Origin: Aureimonas sp. OT7
GTDB taxonomy: Bacteria > Pseudomonadota > Alphaproteobacteria > Rhizobiales > Rhizobiaceae
Assembly (NCBI RefSeq): GCF_014844055.1
Contig: NZ_CP062167.1
Span: 1,193,501 to 1,257,500 of the forward strand
DNA length: 64,000 bases
Reading direction: 5' to 3'
In this document: piece by piece, positions 1 through 8,647 of the stretch
Layout: every line of letters begins with the position of its first letter
Numbering within the stretch: the stretch's first letter is position 1
Notes under the pieces: generated by a model
Database searches by the model: none
What the model saw: only the letters and a program-made list of their open reading frames with translations
Told to the model about the DNA's origin: nothing
Position numbers and translations under genes: made by a program

Positions 1-874
1 CGCGAAGCGCGGCGACGAGGTCGCGGGCGCGGATGGCGGCGACGTCGATGCCGGTTGCCTGTTCCATCCCGGTCCAGGCCGGCATGGAATTGACTTCGAT
101 CACCTGCGCCGCGCCATCGGCGTCCCGTATCAGGTCGACGCCGCAGAACTGCGCTCCCACCGCGTCCGCCGCAGCGACGGCAAGCCGCTCCAGCTCGGGA
201 TCCGGCGCGATGCCGACGGCCTCCGCGCCCTGGGCGACATTGGTGATCCAACTGGCCGGCGAGCGACGCATCATGGCGCCTACCGCCACCCCCCGCGATA
301 CCAGGACGCGATAGTCGCACCATGCCCCTGCACGCCGATGGCCGATAAACTCCTGGAGATAGTACACGCCGCCGACATCGGCGGGCTCTGGCAGGTCGTC
401 CGGCGTTTCCACCAGCCGGATGCCCTTTCCCTGTGCGCCGAACAGCGGCTTCAGCACCAGGGGCCCCGGTGCCGCGGCCAGGATGGCCAGCGCCTGATCG
501 CGCGTCTCCACCGCATGGCTGCGCGGGGAGGGCAGCCCGGCCCGCGCCAGCAGGAAGCTCGTCATCGATTTGTCGGTACAGCGCTCCACCGTCCGCGCGT
601 CGTTGGACACCACGACGCCGAGCGCCGAAAGGGCATGCAGGATGGCGAGACGACGGGTGATCGCCTCGAAGCTGCCGCCGGCCATGGTGCGCAGGCAGAC
701 GGCGTCGGGCAACGCCTCGCCCAGCCACGGCATGACGACGCCGTGGGCAGCGCCGGTGTCGAAGCCGATCTGCGCCGTTTCGAAGCGGCGGCAGTCGCAG
801 CCGAGCGCCGAGAATGCCTTTTCCAACTGCCGCGCATGTCGGTCGGGCGCGGCGGACAGAAGCACGATGCGCAT
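1..874 (-). CDS. RimK-like ATP-grasp ligase of the H4MPT gene cluster (3' end beyond window)
   Basis: The reading frame is open from an ATG at 874 to the window edge, about 291 codons, so the C-terminus is missing. The protein starts MRIVLLSAAPD and carries ATP-grasp/RimK hallmarks: a nucleotide-binding stretch around LVLKPLFGAQGKGI and a late metal-binding motif, VIEVNSMPAW. Enzymes of this family join an amino acid, often glutamate, to a carboxylate using ATP. It lies 7 bases behind mch with a GAGG ribosome-binding site, so it is the last visible gene of the H4MPT operon. A role in adding glutamates to a cofactor (tetrahydromethanopterin or the bacterial methanofuran analogue) is inferred from family and context. 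The substrate is unknown. Confidence 0.8.
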   Translation of the reverse strand, partial: MRIVLLSAAPDRHARQLEKAFSALGCDCRRFETAQIGFDTGAAHGVVMPWLGEALPDAVCLRTMAGGSFEAITRRLAILHALSALGVVVSNDARTVERCTDKSMTSFLLARAGLPSPRSHAVETRDQALAILAAAPGPLVLKPLFGAQGKGIRLVETPDDLPEPADVGGVYYLQEFIGHRRAGAWCDYRVLVSRGVAVGAMMRRSPASWITNVAQGAEAVGIAPDPELERLAVAAADAVGAQFCGVDLIRDADGAAQVIEVNSMPAWTGMEQATGIDVAAIRARDLVAALR

Positions 875-881
875 CGTGGCC

Positions 882-1850
882 TCAACCGAAGGATTTGTCG
901 ACGAGCCGTTCGTCGAGCCCGCCGGACCGGAAGGTTTCGCCGGTTTCGAGCGCCACGACCGTCACCTCCGCAGGCGAGAAGAGCGTCGGATCGATCTTGT
1001 AGAAATCGCCGTTGAAGCGGCGGAATATCTCCGCGAAAGGTTCTCCGTAATCCTTGCACATGCTGCTGGGCAGGTCTTGTGCCAGGCGTCGCGCCTCGGC
1101 AGCCGGCCCTTTGACATGCAGACGGATACGCCCGCCATAGATGACGGCATCGTTGGTGCGCCCCATGGCGGTGATGAAGTCGGGGTGGGGCGGCGGCAGC
1201 GGGGCGGTGCCGATGCCTTCGACGATGTCGGCAAGGGCGAACCCCATCTCATGGGCCTTGTGCAGCGCCACTTCGACCACCCGCCCCACGATCTGCACCG
1301 TCCCGGCAAGGCTTTGCGTCGGGGCATAGATCAGTGTCAGGTTTGCCGGCTCAACGCCGCAATCCTCGCACAGGCGGCGCACCAGGGCCTCCGGCGGTGC
1401 ACTCGACGTCTCCAGCACCAATGTCGCGGCATCGCTGTCGTCCCGGTAGTCGATATCCTTGAACAGGGGTTCGCGGCGGGCCAATGCGCGGGCCGGGCCG
1501 GAGCCCATGGCGAAATAGCCCTCCTTACCCGTGCCATGCGTCAGTTGCCAGCCGGCATATTGGCTGGCAAGGCAGGCGAGTACGGGCCGCGAGGTGGCCA
1601 CGGTGACGCCGAAGGGGTGGTTGGGCAGCCCCGTGCCGGTATCGAGCCGCACGGTGCCGAGGCCGCCCAGGCAAATTTCCGCGATGACCCGGCCCGCCTC
1701 GATGCTGCCCTGCGTCCGGGCCCCGGCATCGATGAGGGTTTCGCCGGCTGCGCCTTGCGAGACCGCAACGCGCAGCGCGGCGGCGTGCCGCTTCAGCCTG
1801 TCGACGAGCGGCAGCGCCCCCCGGTTGACGGAAACATGGTCGCTCGTCAT
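882..1850 (-). CDS. mch: methenyltetrahydromethanopterin cyclohydrolase
   Basis: The 322-residue product matches Mch over its whole length; recognisable blocks include GTGLPNHPFGV, TGKEGYFAMGSGPARAL and IGTAPLPPPHPDF. Mch hydrolyses N5,N10-methenyl-H4MPT to N5-formyl-H4MPT in the cytoplasm. This is the middle step of H4MPT-linked formaldehyde oxidation, between MtdB and the Fhc complex, both encoded nearby. The start ATG at 1850 overlaps the stop of the upstream ATP-grasp gene (ATGA), so the two are translationally coupled. A larger frame reading through this region is a composite; MTSDHVSV is the natural N-terminus. Confidence 0.95.
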   Translation of the reverse strand: MTSDHVSVNRGALPLVDRLKRHAAALRVAVSQGAAGETLIDAGARTQGSIEAGRVIAEICLGGLGTVRLDTGTGLPNHPFGVTVATSRPVLACLASQYAGWQLTHGTGKEGYFAMGSGPARALARREPLFKDIDYRDDSDAATLVLETSSAPPEALVRRLCEDCGVEPANLTLIYAPTQSLAGTVQIVGRVVEVALHKAHEMGFALADIVEGIGTAPLPPPHPDFITAMGRTNDAVIYGGRIRLHVKGPAAEARRLAQDLPSSMCKDYGEPFAEIFRRFNGDFYKIDPTLFSPAEVTVVALETGETFRSGGLDERLVDKSFG

Positions 1851-2968
1851 GCGGCATCCCTTCTGAGACTGGAGAGAAGATGGGCGCGCCGGCTGTCGAA
1901 AAGCCGGCGGGCATCTGCCTCCCCTCCGTCGTGGGCCCCGTCTTCCACGCAGACGGTGCATAGCGGTTCCCCGGCGGCGACCTGCGCACCGTCGGCAGGC
2001 AGGTCGGCCGCCCAGCCGGGCCACGCGAAGGCCCTGTCCACGATGCCGGCTTCGCTGGCCCAGGCCAGGCCGCTGGCCCGGATGCCCGGCCGCTTCGGCC
2101 GCCACCGGCTGCCCAGGCCCTGCACGGCTGCAAGGTGATGGACCAGCAGCGGATCGTCCGGGGTATCGTGGACATCCAGCGTGGCCCCGGGGCGCGGGTT
2201 GAGTTCCAGTAGGGTCGCTACCGAGCCGTCGACCACGAAATCGGCGCTGCCGATGCCGATCAGCGGAATCCGGCCGAGCACGCCTTCGACGGCCTCGGCG
2301 AGCTGCGTCTCGACGCCGAGGTCCAGCGGCCCGACGGCCCCGCCATACCGGTAGGGGGCAGACGCCACCGGATCGCACCATTGGCGCGTGATGCCGAGGC
2401 TGGCGATATGGCTGCCGTGCGCGACGAAGCCCAGCGACAGGCGCTCGCCCGGAACGATGCGCTGGAAGTAATGGCCGGCCGGGTCCACCAGGCTTTCGGC
2501 GGGCACGACATGCCCGCCGCCGGCGCCGCCTTGCCGCTTGGCCAGCCAGCCACGCCTGTCGGCCGGCGGTGTCATGCGCGTTTCCGGGTGCGGCACGCCG
2601 GCCGCCGCGCAGGCTCCGGCAAACAGGATGGGGTCCTTGATGCGGCGCACGGTCGCGGCATCGTTGCCCAGTACCGGCCAGAACCGCGCGATCTCGCTGA
2701 GAAGGTCGGGCCGATCCTCGAATCCGGCGCCGTAGACGAAGCCGAAGGGGCGCCGCCCTTCGGCCAAACGCGTCAGCGCAGCCATCAGCGCCGGGCCTGA
2801 AAAGCCGTCCGGATAGTCGCCCGGGAGGCATTCGCTGGCAAGGCACAAGGGGGCCAGGTCCCTGTCGTTGAAGAAATCGACCGCAAGGACGTCGTAACCC
2901 GCCGCGACGGCCGAGCGGGCGATCTGGCGGGCGGAGAACGCCGCGACGAGGAGACAGGCTGTCGCCAC
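1847..2968 (-). CDS. ATP-grasp domain protein of the H4MPT cluster
   Basis: This 373-residue protein starts at a GTG (2968) two bases after the mtdB stop. An upstream in-frame ATG at 3034 lies inside mtdB and is less likely. Early sequence (VATACLLVAAFSARQIARSA) resembles a Rossmann-like pre-ATP-grasp domain, followed by ATP-grasp features such as GWLAKRQGGAGGGHV and the late ligand motif LLELNPRPGATLD. Proteins like this recur in bacterial H4MPT clusters, next to mch and mtdB. Their reaction is not settled as far as I know; cofactor assembly is the usual guess. The 3' end overlaps mch by four bases. It shares little obvious similarity with the RimK-like enzyme at the left edge. Confidence 0.85.
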   Translation of the reverse strand: MATACLLVAAFSARQIARSAVAAGYDVLAVDFFNDRDLAPLCLASECLPGDYPDGFSGPALMAALTRLAEGRRPFGFVYGAGFEDRPDLLSEIARFWPVLGNDAATVRRIKDPILFAGACAAAGVPHPETRMTPPADRRGWLAKRQGGAGGGHVVPAESLVDPAGHYFQRIVPGERLSLGFVAHGSHIASLGITRQWCDPVASAPYRYGGAVGPLDLGVETQLAEAVEGVLGRIPLIGIGSADFVVDGSVATLLELNPRPGATLDVHDTPDDPLLVHHLAAVQGLGSRWRPKRPGIRASGLAWASEAGIVDRAFAWPGWAADLPADGAQVAAGEPLCTVCVEDGAHDGGEADARRLFDSRRAHLLSSLRRDAA

Positions 2969-2969
2969 C

Positions 2970-3869
2970 CTATCCAACCTTGATCTGGCGGGCGAAGGCG
3001 AAGGCGTCGCGGAAGTCGAGGACCAGCGGCGCATCGCTTTCGATCATCCGTTTGAACAGCCCGGATTCGGTCTTGTACTTGACGTTGCCTATGGCCAGCG
3101 CACCGATGCCCACGGCATTCGTGCCTTCGATGGGCTTGCCGTCGTCGAACGGGTCGATGCCCTCGATGCCGGCGGGCGGAACCGCGTTGACATCGGCGGC
3201 GACGCGCAGGCTGTCCGAACCCTGCAGAACGCTGCGATCCAACACGCGGACGCCCGCCTTGGCAGCGGCCAGCGCCACGTCGACCCTGCCTAGTATGTCT
3301 GCCTTGGCGGTGTCGTCCGGCCCATCCACCGCATCGACGGTCACGTCGAAGCGCGCCTTCATCTCGTCGGCCCGCTTGCGCACCCTCTCTACCCCGTTGT
3401 GCCCGACAAGGGTTACGCGGGCGCCCTCGAGGGCGGCGATGACGGCGGCGCAATAGCCGACGACGCCGGTTGCGCCGAATACGGCCACCGAACTCTGCCC
3501 GAGCGTCTTGCCTTGCCCGGCCTTCAACACGGATTCGACGGATGCCACCATGGCGGCCGCGGTGGTGAAGGAGCCGGCGGGATCGGCGAAGAGGTGGACA
3601 CCGAACGGCGGCACCATCGCCTTGCGCGCCGCTTCCATCATGTCGAGGGCCAGGACCGCGTCGTCGCCGCCGAAGAAGATCGCCGTCGAGCGCCCCCATT
3701 TCGGCGGACGCGAGAATATGGCGTCCTGGACCAGATCCGCCACCTCCGACAACTCCACCGATTCATAGGGAAGCACGACGCCGAAGCCCGCATCGACAGC
3801 CATGTTCACGTCGAACGGGCTGACATGCTTGTGCGGCGTCAGCATGTGCAGAATTTTCGCTTCGCTCAT
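2970..3869 (-). CDS. mtdB: NAD(P)-dependent methylenetetrahydromethanopterin dehydrogenase
   Basis: The product is 299 residues, the normal MtdB size. It has the N-terminal block ILHMLTPHKHVSPFDVNMAVDAG and a nucleotide-binding VAVFGATGVVGYCAA. It oxidises methylene-H4MPT to methenyl-H4MPT with NAD(P)+, the first oxidation after formaldehyde condenses with H4MPT. Its start overlaps the stop of the beta-RFAP synthase gene (ATGA), and the next gene starts two bases after its stop, so it sits in a tight five-gene operon. The MtdA paralogue that also uses tetrahydrofolate cannot be excluded by eye, but the H4MPT-cluster setting favours MtdB. Confidence 0.93.
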   Translation of the reverse strand: MSEAKILHMLTPHKHVSPFDVNMAVDAGFGVVLPYESVELSEVADLVQDAIFSRPPKWGRSTAIFFGGDDAVLALDMMEAARKAMVPPFGVHLFADPAGSFTTAAAMVASVESVLKAGQGKTLGQSSVAVFGATGVVGYCAAVIAALEGARVTLVGHNGVERVRKRADEMKARFDVTVDAVDGPDDTAKADILGRVDVALAAAKAGVRVLDRSVLQGSDSLRVAADVNAVPPAGIEGIDPFDDGKPIEGTNAVGIGALAIGNVKYKTESGLFKRMIESDAPLVLDFRDAFAFARQIKVG

Positions 3870-4888
3870 CGGGCTCCCTCCATCCTGTCATGTTCCATGC
3901 CCTCCAGCCCGTGCGAGACGGTCTCGACGACCGCTCCGCCACCACGCGCCGCAACGACGCGTATGTCGAGGCCGTCGGCCAGGCCCCTGCCGACGAGACC
4001 GCGCCGGAGATTCTGCGCGGTATCCTCGCTGTCGGCGAAGGCAAATCCCGTCGGCCCCCAGGAGCTTTGCCCGGTACCGTGAGCACCCATGGCATCCAGG
4101 GCCGCCATGGCCGCGCCGACGCGCGGGCTGGTGAAGACGCCGCCCTGGGCCGGGGCGAAGTGCGCGCCGACCATGCGCTGGATTTCGTGGACGGCGGCGC
4201 CGAACCCCTCGATGTCACGTTCCGCGACGCATGGCAGCATCTGCATCAGGGTGAGGCGGCAGATGCGCGCCGCATCGCCCTCCGGGAAGGGAGGGAGCCG
4301 CTGGAAGGCCTGCGTCTCGGCCGCACCGTGGATGCCTTCATCGTTGCTGTCCATGACCAGGAGCACGCGCCAGTCGGACGGAAACTGCAGATGCGACACG
4401 ATGGGCGGAGGCGTATCCCGGCTGCCCTTGCCGCCATCCACCATCAAGCCGCCACGGCGGAACAGGCCGGCCCCCAGGCCGGAGCGCAGACCCCGGCCAA
4501 GCCGCGCCGCATCGCCCTCCGGATCCAGCGGCAGTTTCTGCAGATGGCGCACCGCCGCCGCGACGGAGAGCGCCAGTTGCGTGCCGGAGCCGAGCCCCGC
4601 ATGAGAGGGAATGGCCTGCGATACATGTAGCGAGAAGGGGCCCGGCAGCGCCAGTTGATGCGAGATCGCCTCCAGGTAGCGCGCGGCGCGCCGACCTTCC
4701 ATTCCGGTAATGCTGTGGGCTCTACCCGCGGCATGGCACAGGGTCAGGCATGTCAGGGGCTCGGCAATGCCAAGCCCGATGCCACCGAATGTGCGGCCAA
4801 GACTGCCGCTCATGTCAAGAAAGCCAAGATGTAGGCGCGCCGGAGCCAAGACGCGGACGACGTCCGTTTTCACGAATCCCCCTGCCAT
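3866..4888 (-). CDS. beta-ribofuranosylaminobenzene 5'-phosphate synthase (beta-RFAP synthase)
   Basis: This 340-residue GHMP-superfamily protein has the phosphate-binding motif SHAGLGSGTQLALS and the N-terminal VLAPARLHLGFLDM typical of beta-RFAP synthase. The enzyme condenses p-aminobenzoate or 4-hydroxybenzoate with PRPP, the first committed step of the methanopterin side chain. I chose the ATG at 4888 (MAGGFVKTD): the earlier in-frame ATG at 4990 adds 34 residues unlike the family and would run through the predicted promoter. It heads the minus-strand H4MPT operon and overlaps mtdB by four bases. Confidence 0.9.
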   Translation of the reverse strand: MAGGFVKTDVVRVLAPARLHLGFLDMSGSLGRTFGGIGLGIAEPLTCLTLCHAAGRAHSITGMEGRRAARYLEAISHQLALPGPFSLHVSQAIPSHAGLGSGTQLALSVAAAVRHLQKLPLDPEGDAARLGRGLRSGLGAGLFRRGGLMVDGGKGSRDTPPPIVSHLQFPSDWRVLLVMDSNDEGIHGAAETQAFQRLPPFPEGDAARICRLTLMQMLPCVAERDIEGFGAAVHEIQRMVGAHFAPAQGGVFTSPRVGAAMAALDAMGAHGTGQSSWGPTGFAFADSEDTAQNLRRGLVGRGLADGLDIRVVAARGGGAVVETVSHGLEGMEHDRMEGAR

Positions 4889-4903
4889 CGCGTGCCCAGG
4901 GGT

Positions 4904-4932
4904 ATTATGAGTCAAAAGATTGCAACCGCCAA
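4904..4932 (-). promoter_or_regulatory. candidate sigma-70 promoter of the minus-strand H4MPT operon
   Basis: Read on the minus strand, TTGGCG (4932-4927) and CATAAT (4909-4904) are separated by exactly 17 bases. The -10 box ends 15 bases before the ATG at 4888, implying a very short leader. The window is the divergent gap between the beta-RFAP synthase and fhcB. This is motif matching only; no start site is known. Confidence 0.4.
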
Positions 4933-5037
4933 GACAAGTCGCGCTTGCCGCCATTGCGCATTGCAGCACCTTTTTGCGCTTCACCTCCATGGCCGCCTCG
5001 ACTAGAAATCGTTTCAGGGCGCCAGAAAGCGATCAAG

Positions 5038-6126
5038 TTGGGCAGTGCATTCGTTGCGGGGGCCGAGATTGCCCTCGATCAAGCCATCGACGCCGCGGCC
5101 CTGGCCCTTGTCCAGGCGAGGCACGTCCTGGTGACCGGGCTGGATGCGGACGCCAACGTCGTGCGCTCGGCCCACCGCCTCGCCCGTGCCTGCGGCGGTG
5201 TCATCGACCACGCCGGGTCTGGCCGCATCTATCCGTTTCTGTCCGCATTCCGCGATCATGGGTTGATCCTGGGCGTGCCGTCGGAAGTGCGCCGCCGCGC
5301 CGACCGGGTGCTGGTGGTGGGCGCCGACGCCGCGGCGCCGGCGCCCGGCTTTCTGGAGGGCCTTGCAAAGGCCGGGCCGGACCTGCCGGCACCGCAGCCA
5401 GGCCCAAGGCGCCTTTTCTGGCTGGGCCCGGCAAGCCCACCCTGCGCCATTCCCGCGATGATCGAGGCGGAGTTCGCCGCCTGTCCGCCGGACCGCCTGA
5501 CGGAGGCCCTTGCCGTTCTGCGCGCCTCTCTCAAGGGACAGCGCCACGGTTCCGGCCCGCTGGCAGAGGCGGATCACGCGCGGCTTCTCGGCTTCGTGCA
5601 GGGGGGCCGGTTCGGTGTGGTCGTCTGGCCGGCGGCTGCGACCGACGCGATCGGCAACGAGATGGCGGCCGGGCTGGTGGACGATCTGAATACGGGACGT
5701 CGCTTTACCGCCATGCCGCTTTTGCCGGACGATGGCGCCTATGGCGCGGCGCTCCTCTCCACGTCCATCACCGGCTTCCCTCTGCGCGTATCCTACGCGG
5801 GCGGAGCGCCGCACCACGACCCCTATGCGTTCGACGGCAGGCGCATGATCGCGGACGGAGAATGCGACCTCGTAGTGGCCGTATCCGAAAAGGCCGACGT
5901 CATCGACGGCAGCCATATCGCCATCGGGCCGGCGTTCCGGGACGATGCCGCCGGCATCGTCATCCGTGCCGCCGTGCCCGACCGGCCCGTCTATTATCGC
6001 CCGCAACTCGGCAGTTTCGGCCAGAGCTCCACGGCCGAGCAACCGGCGAGGACCGCGATGCATCAGGTGCTGCGTGCCCTCGAGCAGGCGGTGCGACAGC
6101 AGGTTTCAGCGGAGGGGCGGCCATGA
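5038..6126 (+). CDS. fhcB: formyltransferase/hydrolase complex subunit B (formylmethanofuran dehydrogenase B-like)
   Basis: The frame encodes a FwdB/FmdB-like protein of about 362 residues, e.g. VLVTGLDADANVV, GGVIDHAGSG and GLVDDLNTGRRF. The archaeal enzyme carries tungsten/molybdenum and an iron-sulphur cluster; this protein shows no N-terminal Cys cluster, as expected for the non-redox bacterial FhcB. The Fhc complex moves formyl from H4MPT to a methanofuran-like carrier and releases formate. The start is uncertain: TTG at 5038 places AFVAGAEIALD near the N-terminus as in homologues, but no clear ribosome-binding site precedes it. The in-frame ATG at 4750 lies inside the divergent gene. 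The stop overlaps fhcA (ATGA). Confidence 0.88.
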   Translation: MGSAFVAGAEIALDQAIDAAALALVQARHVLVTGLDADANVVRSAHRLARACGGVIDHAGSGRIYPFLSAFRDHGLILGVPSEVRRRADRVLVVGADAAAPAPGFLEGLAKAGPDLPAPQPGPRRLFWLGPASPPCAIPAMIEAEFAACPPDRLTEALAVLRASLKGQRHGSGPLAEADHARLLGFVQGGRFGVVVWPAAATDAIGNEMAAGLVDDLNTGRRFTAMPLLPDDGAYGAALLSTSITGFPLRVSYAGGAPHHDPYAFDGRRMIADGECDLVVAVSEKADVIDGSHIAIGPAFRDDAAGIVIRAAVPDRPVYYRPQLGSFGQSSTAEQPARTAMHQVLRALEQAVRQQVSAEGRP

Positions 6127-7742
6127 CGATCCTGTTGAAGGGCGGCCGCGTCCTGGACCCGGCCGCAGGGCGCGACGCGGTCGGAGATGTCGTCGTCGCC
6201 GATGGCCGGATCGCGGAAGGCGCTTCCGGCACGGTCGAGGCAATCGACTGCACCGGCCTTGTCGTGATGGCCGGCGGCATCGACATCCATTCCCATATCG
6301 CCGGCGGTTTGGTGAATACGGCGCGGCTCCTGCTGCCCGAGTTTCACCCGGCCCATGCGCCGCGTCCGGCCGGAACGCCCCTTTCGCAGGTGGGGTGGAC
6401 CACCTGGGAAACCGGTACACGCTATGCCCAGATGGGCTTTACCATGGTGGTGGAACCGGCCATGGGGCCGTCGGGCGCGCTGCATACGCATCTGGAACTG
6501 GCCGATATCCCGATCATCGACCGTGCGGCGCTGGTGGTCCTGGGCAATGACGACTTCCTGCTGTCACGCTTGCGGGACGGCGCAAGCGAGGCCGAAATCG
6601 ACGATTATGTCGCCTGGCAGGTTTCCGCCGCCGGGGCTCTCGGCGTCAAATGCATCAATGCCGGCGGGTCAGCCGCCTTCAAGGCCGATGTGCGAAGCTT
6701 CGGTTTCGACGACGAGGTGCCCGGCTACGGGCTCTCGTCGCGGCGTATCGTCAAGGCCCTGCAGGACAGCGTACAGAGGCTGGGCATAGCCCATCCCCTG
6801 CACGTCCACTGCAACAATCTGGGAGTGCCGGGCGACGGAGAGGCCGCCGCGGAGGCGACGATGATTGCCGCCGAAGGCGTTCCGATGCACCTGGCTCATA
6901 TCCAGTTCTACGGCTACGGCACCGATGGCCGGCGTGGCTTCTCTTCGCTGGCACGGCGGCTCGCCGACCTCGTCAACGCCCGGCCGGAACTGACCGTGGA
7001 CATCGGCCAGGTCATGTTCGGCCAGACCGTTACCGTCTCGTCCGATGAATTGCGCCAGTTCGCCGGGCGGCCGCTGGCCCGCCCGCGCAAATCGGCCATC
7101 ATCGACGGCGATGCCAATGGCGGCGGCGCGGTCCCGATGAACTATCGTCAGACGGACTACTACAACGCCATGCAGTGGGCGATCGGGCTCGAACTGTTCC
7201 TGATGATCGACGATCCGTGGCGGGTCTTCTTTACCACCGACCACCCCAACGGGGCTCCCTTCACCACCTATCCGGATCTTTTCGCGCTGCTGATGAGCCG
7301 CGACCTGCGGGCCGAGTGGCTGAACGCCCTGCCGCCGGGCGTGCGCAGGCGCAGCGCGCTGGCGGACCTTTCGCGCGAATACACGCTGCCGGAAATCGCC
7401 ATCATGACGCGCGCCGCCCCGGCGCGGCTGCTGGGCCTGCCGGACCGGGGCACGCTGGCGCCCGGCGCACGCGCCGATATCGCCGTCTATCGCCCGGGCG
7501 CGGATGTCGCCGCGATGTTCGGCGCAGCCGAGCATGTGCTGAAGGATGGCGTCCCGGTGGTGCGCGGCGGACGGGTAACCGCCACGCCCGCCGGCCATAC
7601 GATGGCGCTGTCGCGCCCTCGCGACCGCGCGATGGTGCGTCGGCTGGAGACCTTCTACGACGAAAAATACGGCCTGCCCCTCCATTGGTTCGAGGTGGAG
7701 GACGACGCCCTCGGCGGCGACGTGCTGGAGGTCGTGCCATGA
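6123..7742 (+). CDS. fhcA: formyltransferase/hydrolase complex subunit A (amidohydrolase subunit)
   Basis: This 539-residue amidohydrolase-fold protein is the hydrolytic subunit of Fhc, releasing formate from formylmethanofuran. Visible metal-site features are HSH at residues 56-58, GVKCINAGG (candidate bridging lysine), HVHCNNLG and the late aspartate in FFTTDHPNGAPF. Its length and order match FwdA/FmdA relatives. It is coupled to fhcB upstream and fhcD downstream through ATGA overlaps, consistent with stoichiometric complex assembly. Confidence 0.95.
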   Translation: MTILLKGGRVLDPAAGRDAVGDVVVADGRIAEGASGTVEAIDCTGLVVMAGGIDIHSHIAGGLVNTARLLLPEFHPAHAPRPAGTPLSQVGWTTWETGTRYAQMGFTMVVEPAMGPSGALHTHLELADIPIIDRAALVVLGNDDFLLSRLRDGASEAEIDDYVAWQVSAAGALGVKCINAGGSAAFKADVRSFGFDDEVPGYGLSSRRIVKALQDSVQRLGIAHPLHVHCNNLGVPGDGEAAAEATMIAAEGVPMHLAHIQFYGYGTDGRRGFSSLARRLADLVNARPELTVDIGQVMFGQTVTVSSDELRQFAGRPLARPRKSAIIDGDANGGGAVPMNYRQTDYYNAMQWAIGLELFLMIDDPWRVFFTTDHPNGAPFTTYPDLFALLMSRDLRAEWLNALPPGVRRRSALADLSREYTLPEIAIMTRAAPARLLGLPDRGTLAPGARADIAVYRPGADVAAMFGAAEHVLKDGVPVVRGGRVTATPAGHTMALSRPRDRAMVRRLETFYDEKYGLPLHWFEVEDDALGGDVLEVVP

Positions 7743-8647
7743 GCGCGCGGGTCGTCAATGGCGTGACCGTGGACGACACGTTCGCCGAGGCGTTCCCGAT
7801 GCGGGGCACGGCCATCGTGATCACGGCGGTCGACGCGGCATGGGCCATGGAGGCAGCCCGCTCCTTCACCGGTTTTGCCACATCGGTCATCGCCTGTGGG
7901 TGCGAGGCCGCCATCGATGCCGTCCTGTCGCCGGGCGATACGCCGGACGGGCGGCCGGGCGTGCGCATCCTGATCTTCGCGATGGATAGCAAGGGTTTGG
8001 AGAAGCAGCTCGCCACCCGCCTTGGCCAGTGCATCCTGACCAGCCCGTCCTCGGCCTGCTACGCGGGGCTGGACGGTGCGACGCGGCTGCCGCTTGGCGA
8101 CGCGATCCGCTATTTCGCCGATGGCTGGCAGGTCTCCAAGCGTATCGGCGCACGCCATTTCTGGCGGCTGCCGGTGATGGAGGGCGAGTTCCTGTGCGAG
8201 GCCACGACCGGGTTGACGAAGGAGGCGGTCGGCGGCGGCAACCTGCTGCTGCTGGCGGCCGATGCGGCTCGCGCACTGGCGGCGGCCGAGGCCGCACGCG
8301 ATGCCATCGCCGCCCTGGACGGCTGCATCATGCCGTTTCCCGGCGGCATCGTGCGGTCCGGCTCCAAGATCGGCGGCAAGTACAAGGGCATGATGGCCTC
8401 CACCAATGACGCCTACTGCCCGACATTGAAGGGCACGGTCGACAGCGCCCTGTCGCCCGACATCGGCTCGGTGCTGGAGATCGTCATCGACGGCCTGAGC
8501 TTCGACCACGTCGCCGCAGCGATGCGCGCCGGGCTGTCCGCCGCCGTCGCGCTCGGGCCCGACAGGGGCGCCACGCGCATCTCGGCCGGCAATTACGGCG
8601 GCAAGCTCGGCCCCCATCACTTCAAACTTCTGGATCTCCTGCCATGA
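7739..8647 (+). CDS. fhcD: formylmethanofuran:tetrahydromethanopterin formyltransferase
   Basis: The 302-residue protein has the Ftr-type N-terminus (VNGVTVDDTFAEAFPMRG) and blocks FWRLPVMEGEF and FPGGIVRSGSKIGGKYKG. It transfers the formyl group from N5-formyl-H4MPT to the methanofuran analogue within the Fhc complex. The ATG at 7739 overlaps the fhcA stop; the 3' end overlaps fhcC. A longer upstream frame is only a shadow of fhcA. Confidence 0.95.
   Translation: MSARVVNGVTVDDTFAEAFPMRGTAIVITAVDAAWAMEAARSFTGFATSVIACGCEAAIDAVLSPGDTPDGRPGVRILIFAMDSKGLEKQLATRLGQCILTSPSSACYAGLDGATRLPLGDAIRYFADGWQVSKRIGARHFWRLPVMEGEFLCEATTGLTKEAVGGGNLLLLAADAARALAAAEAARDAIAALDGCIMPFPGGIVRSGSKIGGKYKGMMASTNDAYCPTLKGTVDSALSPDIGSVLEIVIDGLSFDHVAAAMRAGLSAAVALGPDRGATRISAGNYGGKLGPHHFKLLDLLP

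Noticed and set aside
882..2846. 654-codon minus-strand frame
   Set aside because: Composite: mch frame read through upstream into an out-of-frame part of the ATP-grasp gene. The real Mch starts at 1850.
4986..4990. ATG at 4990 as the beta-RFAP synthase start
   Set aside because: It adds 34 residues absent from the family and spans the predicted promoter.
4920..7742. 940-codon plus-strand frame
   Set aside because: fhcA with an N-terminal part that is a shadow of fhcB; the coupled ATG at 6123 is the start.
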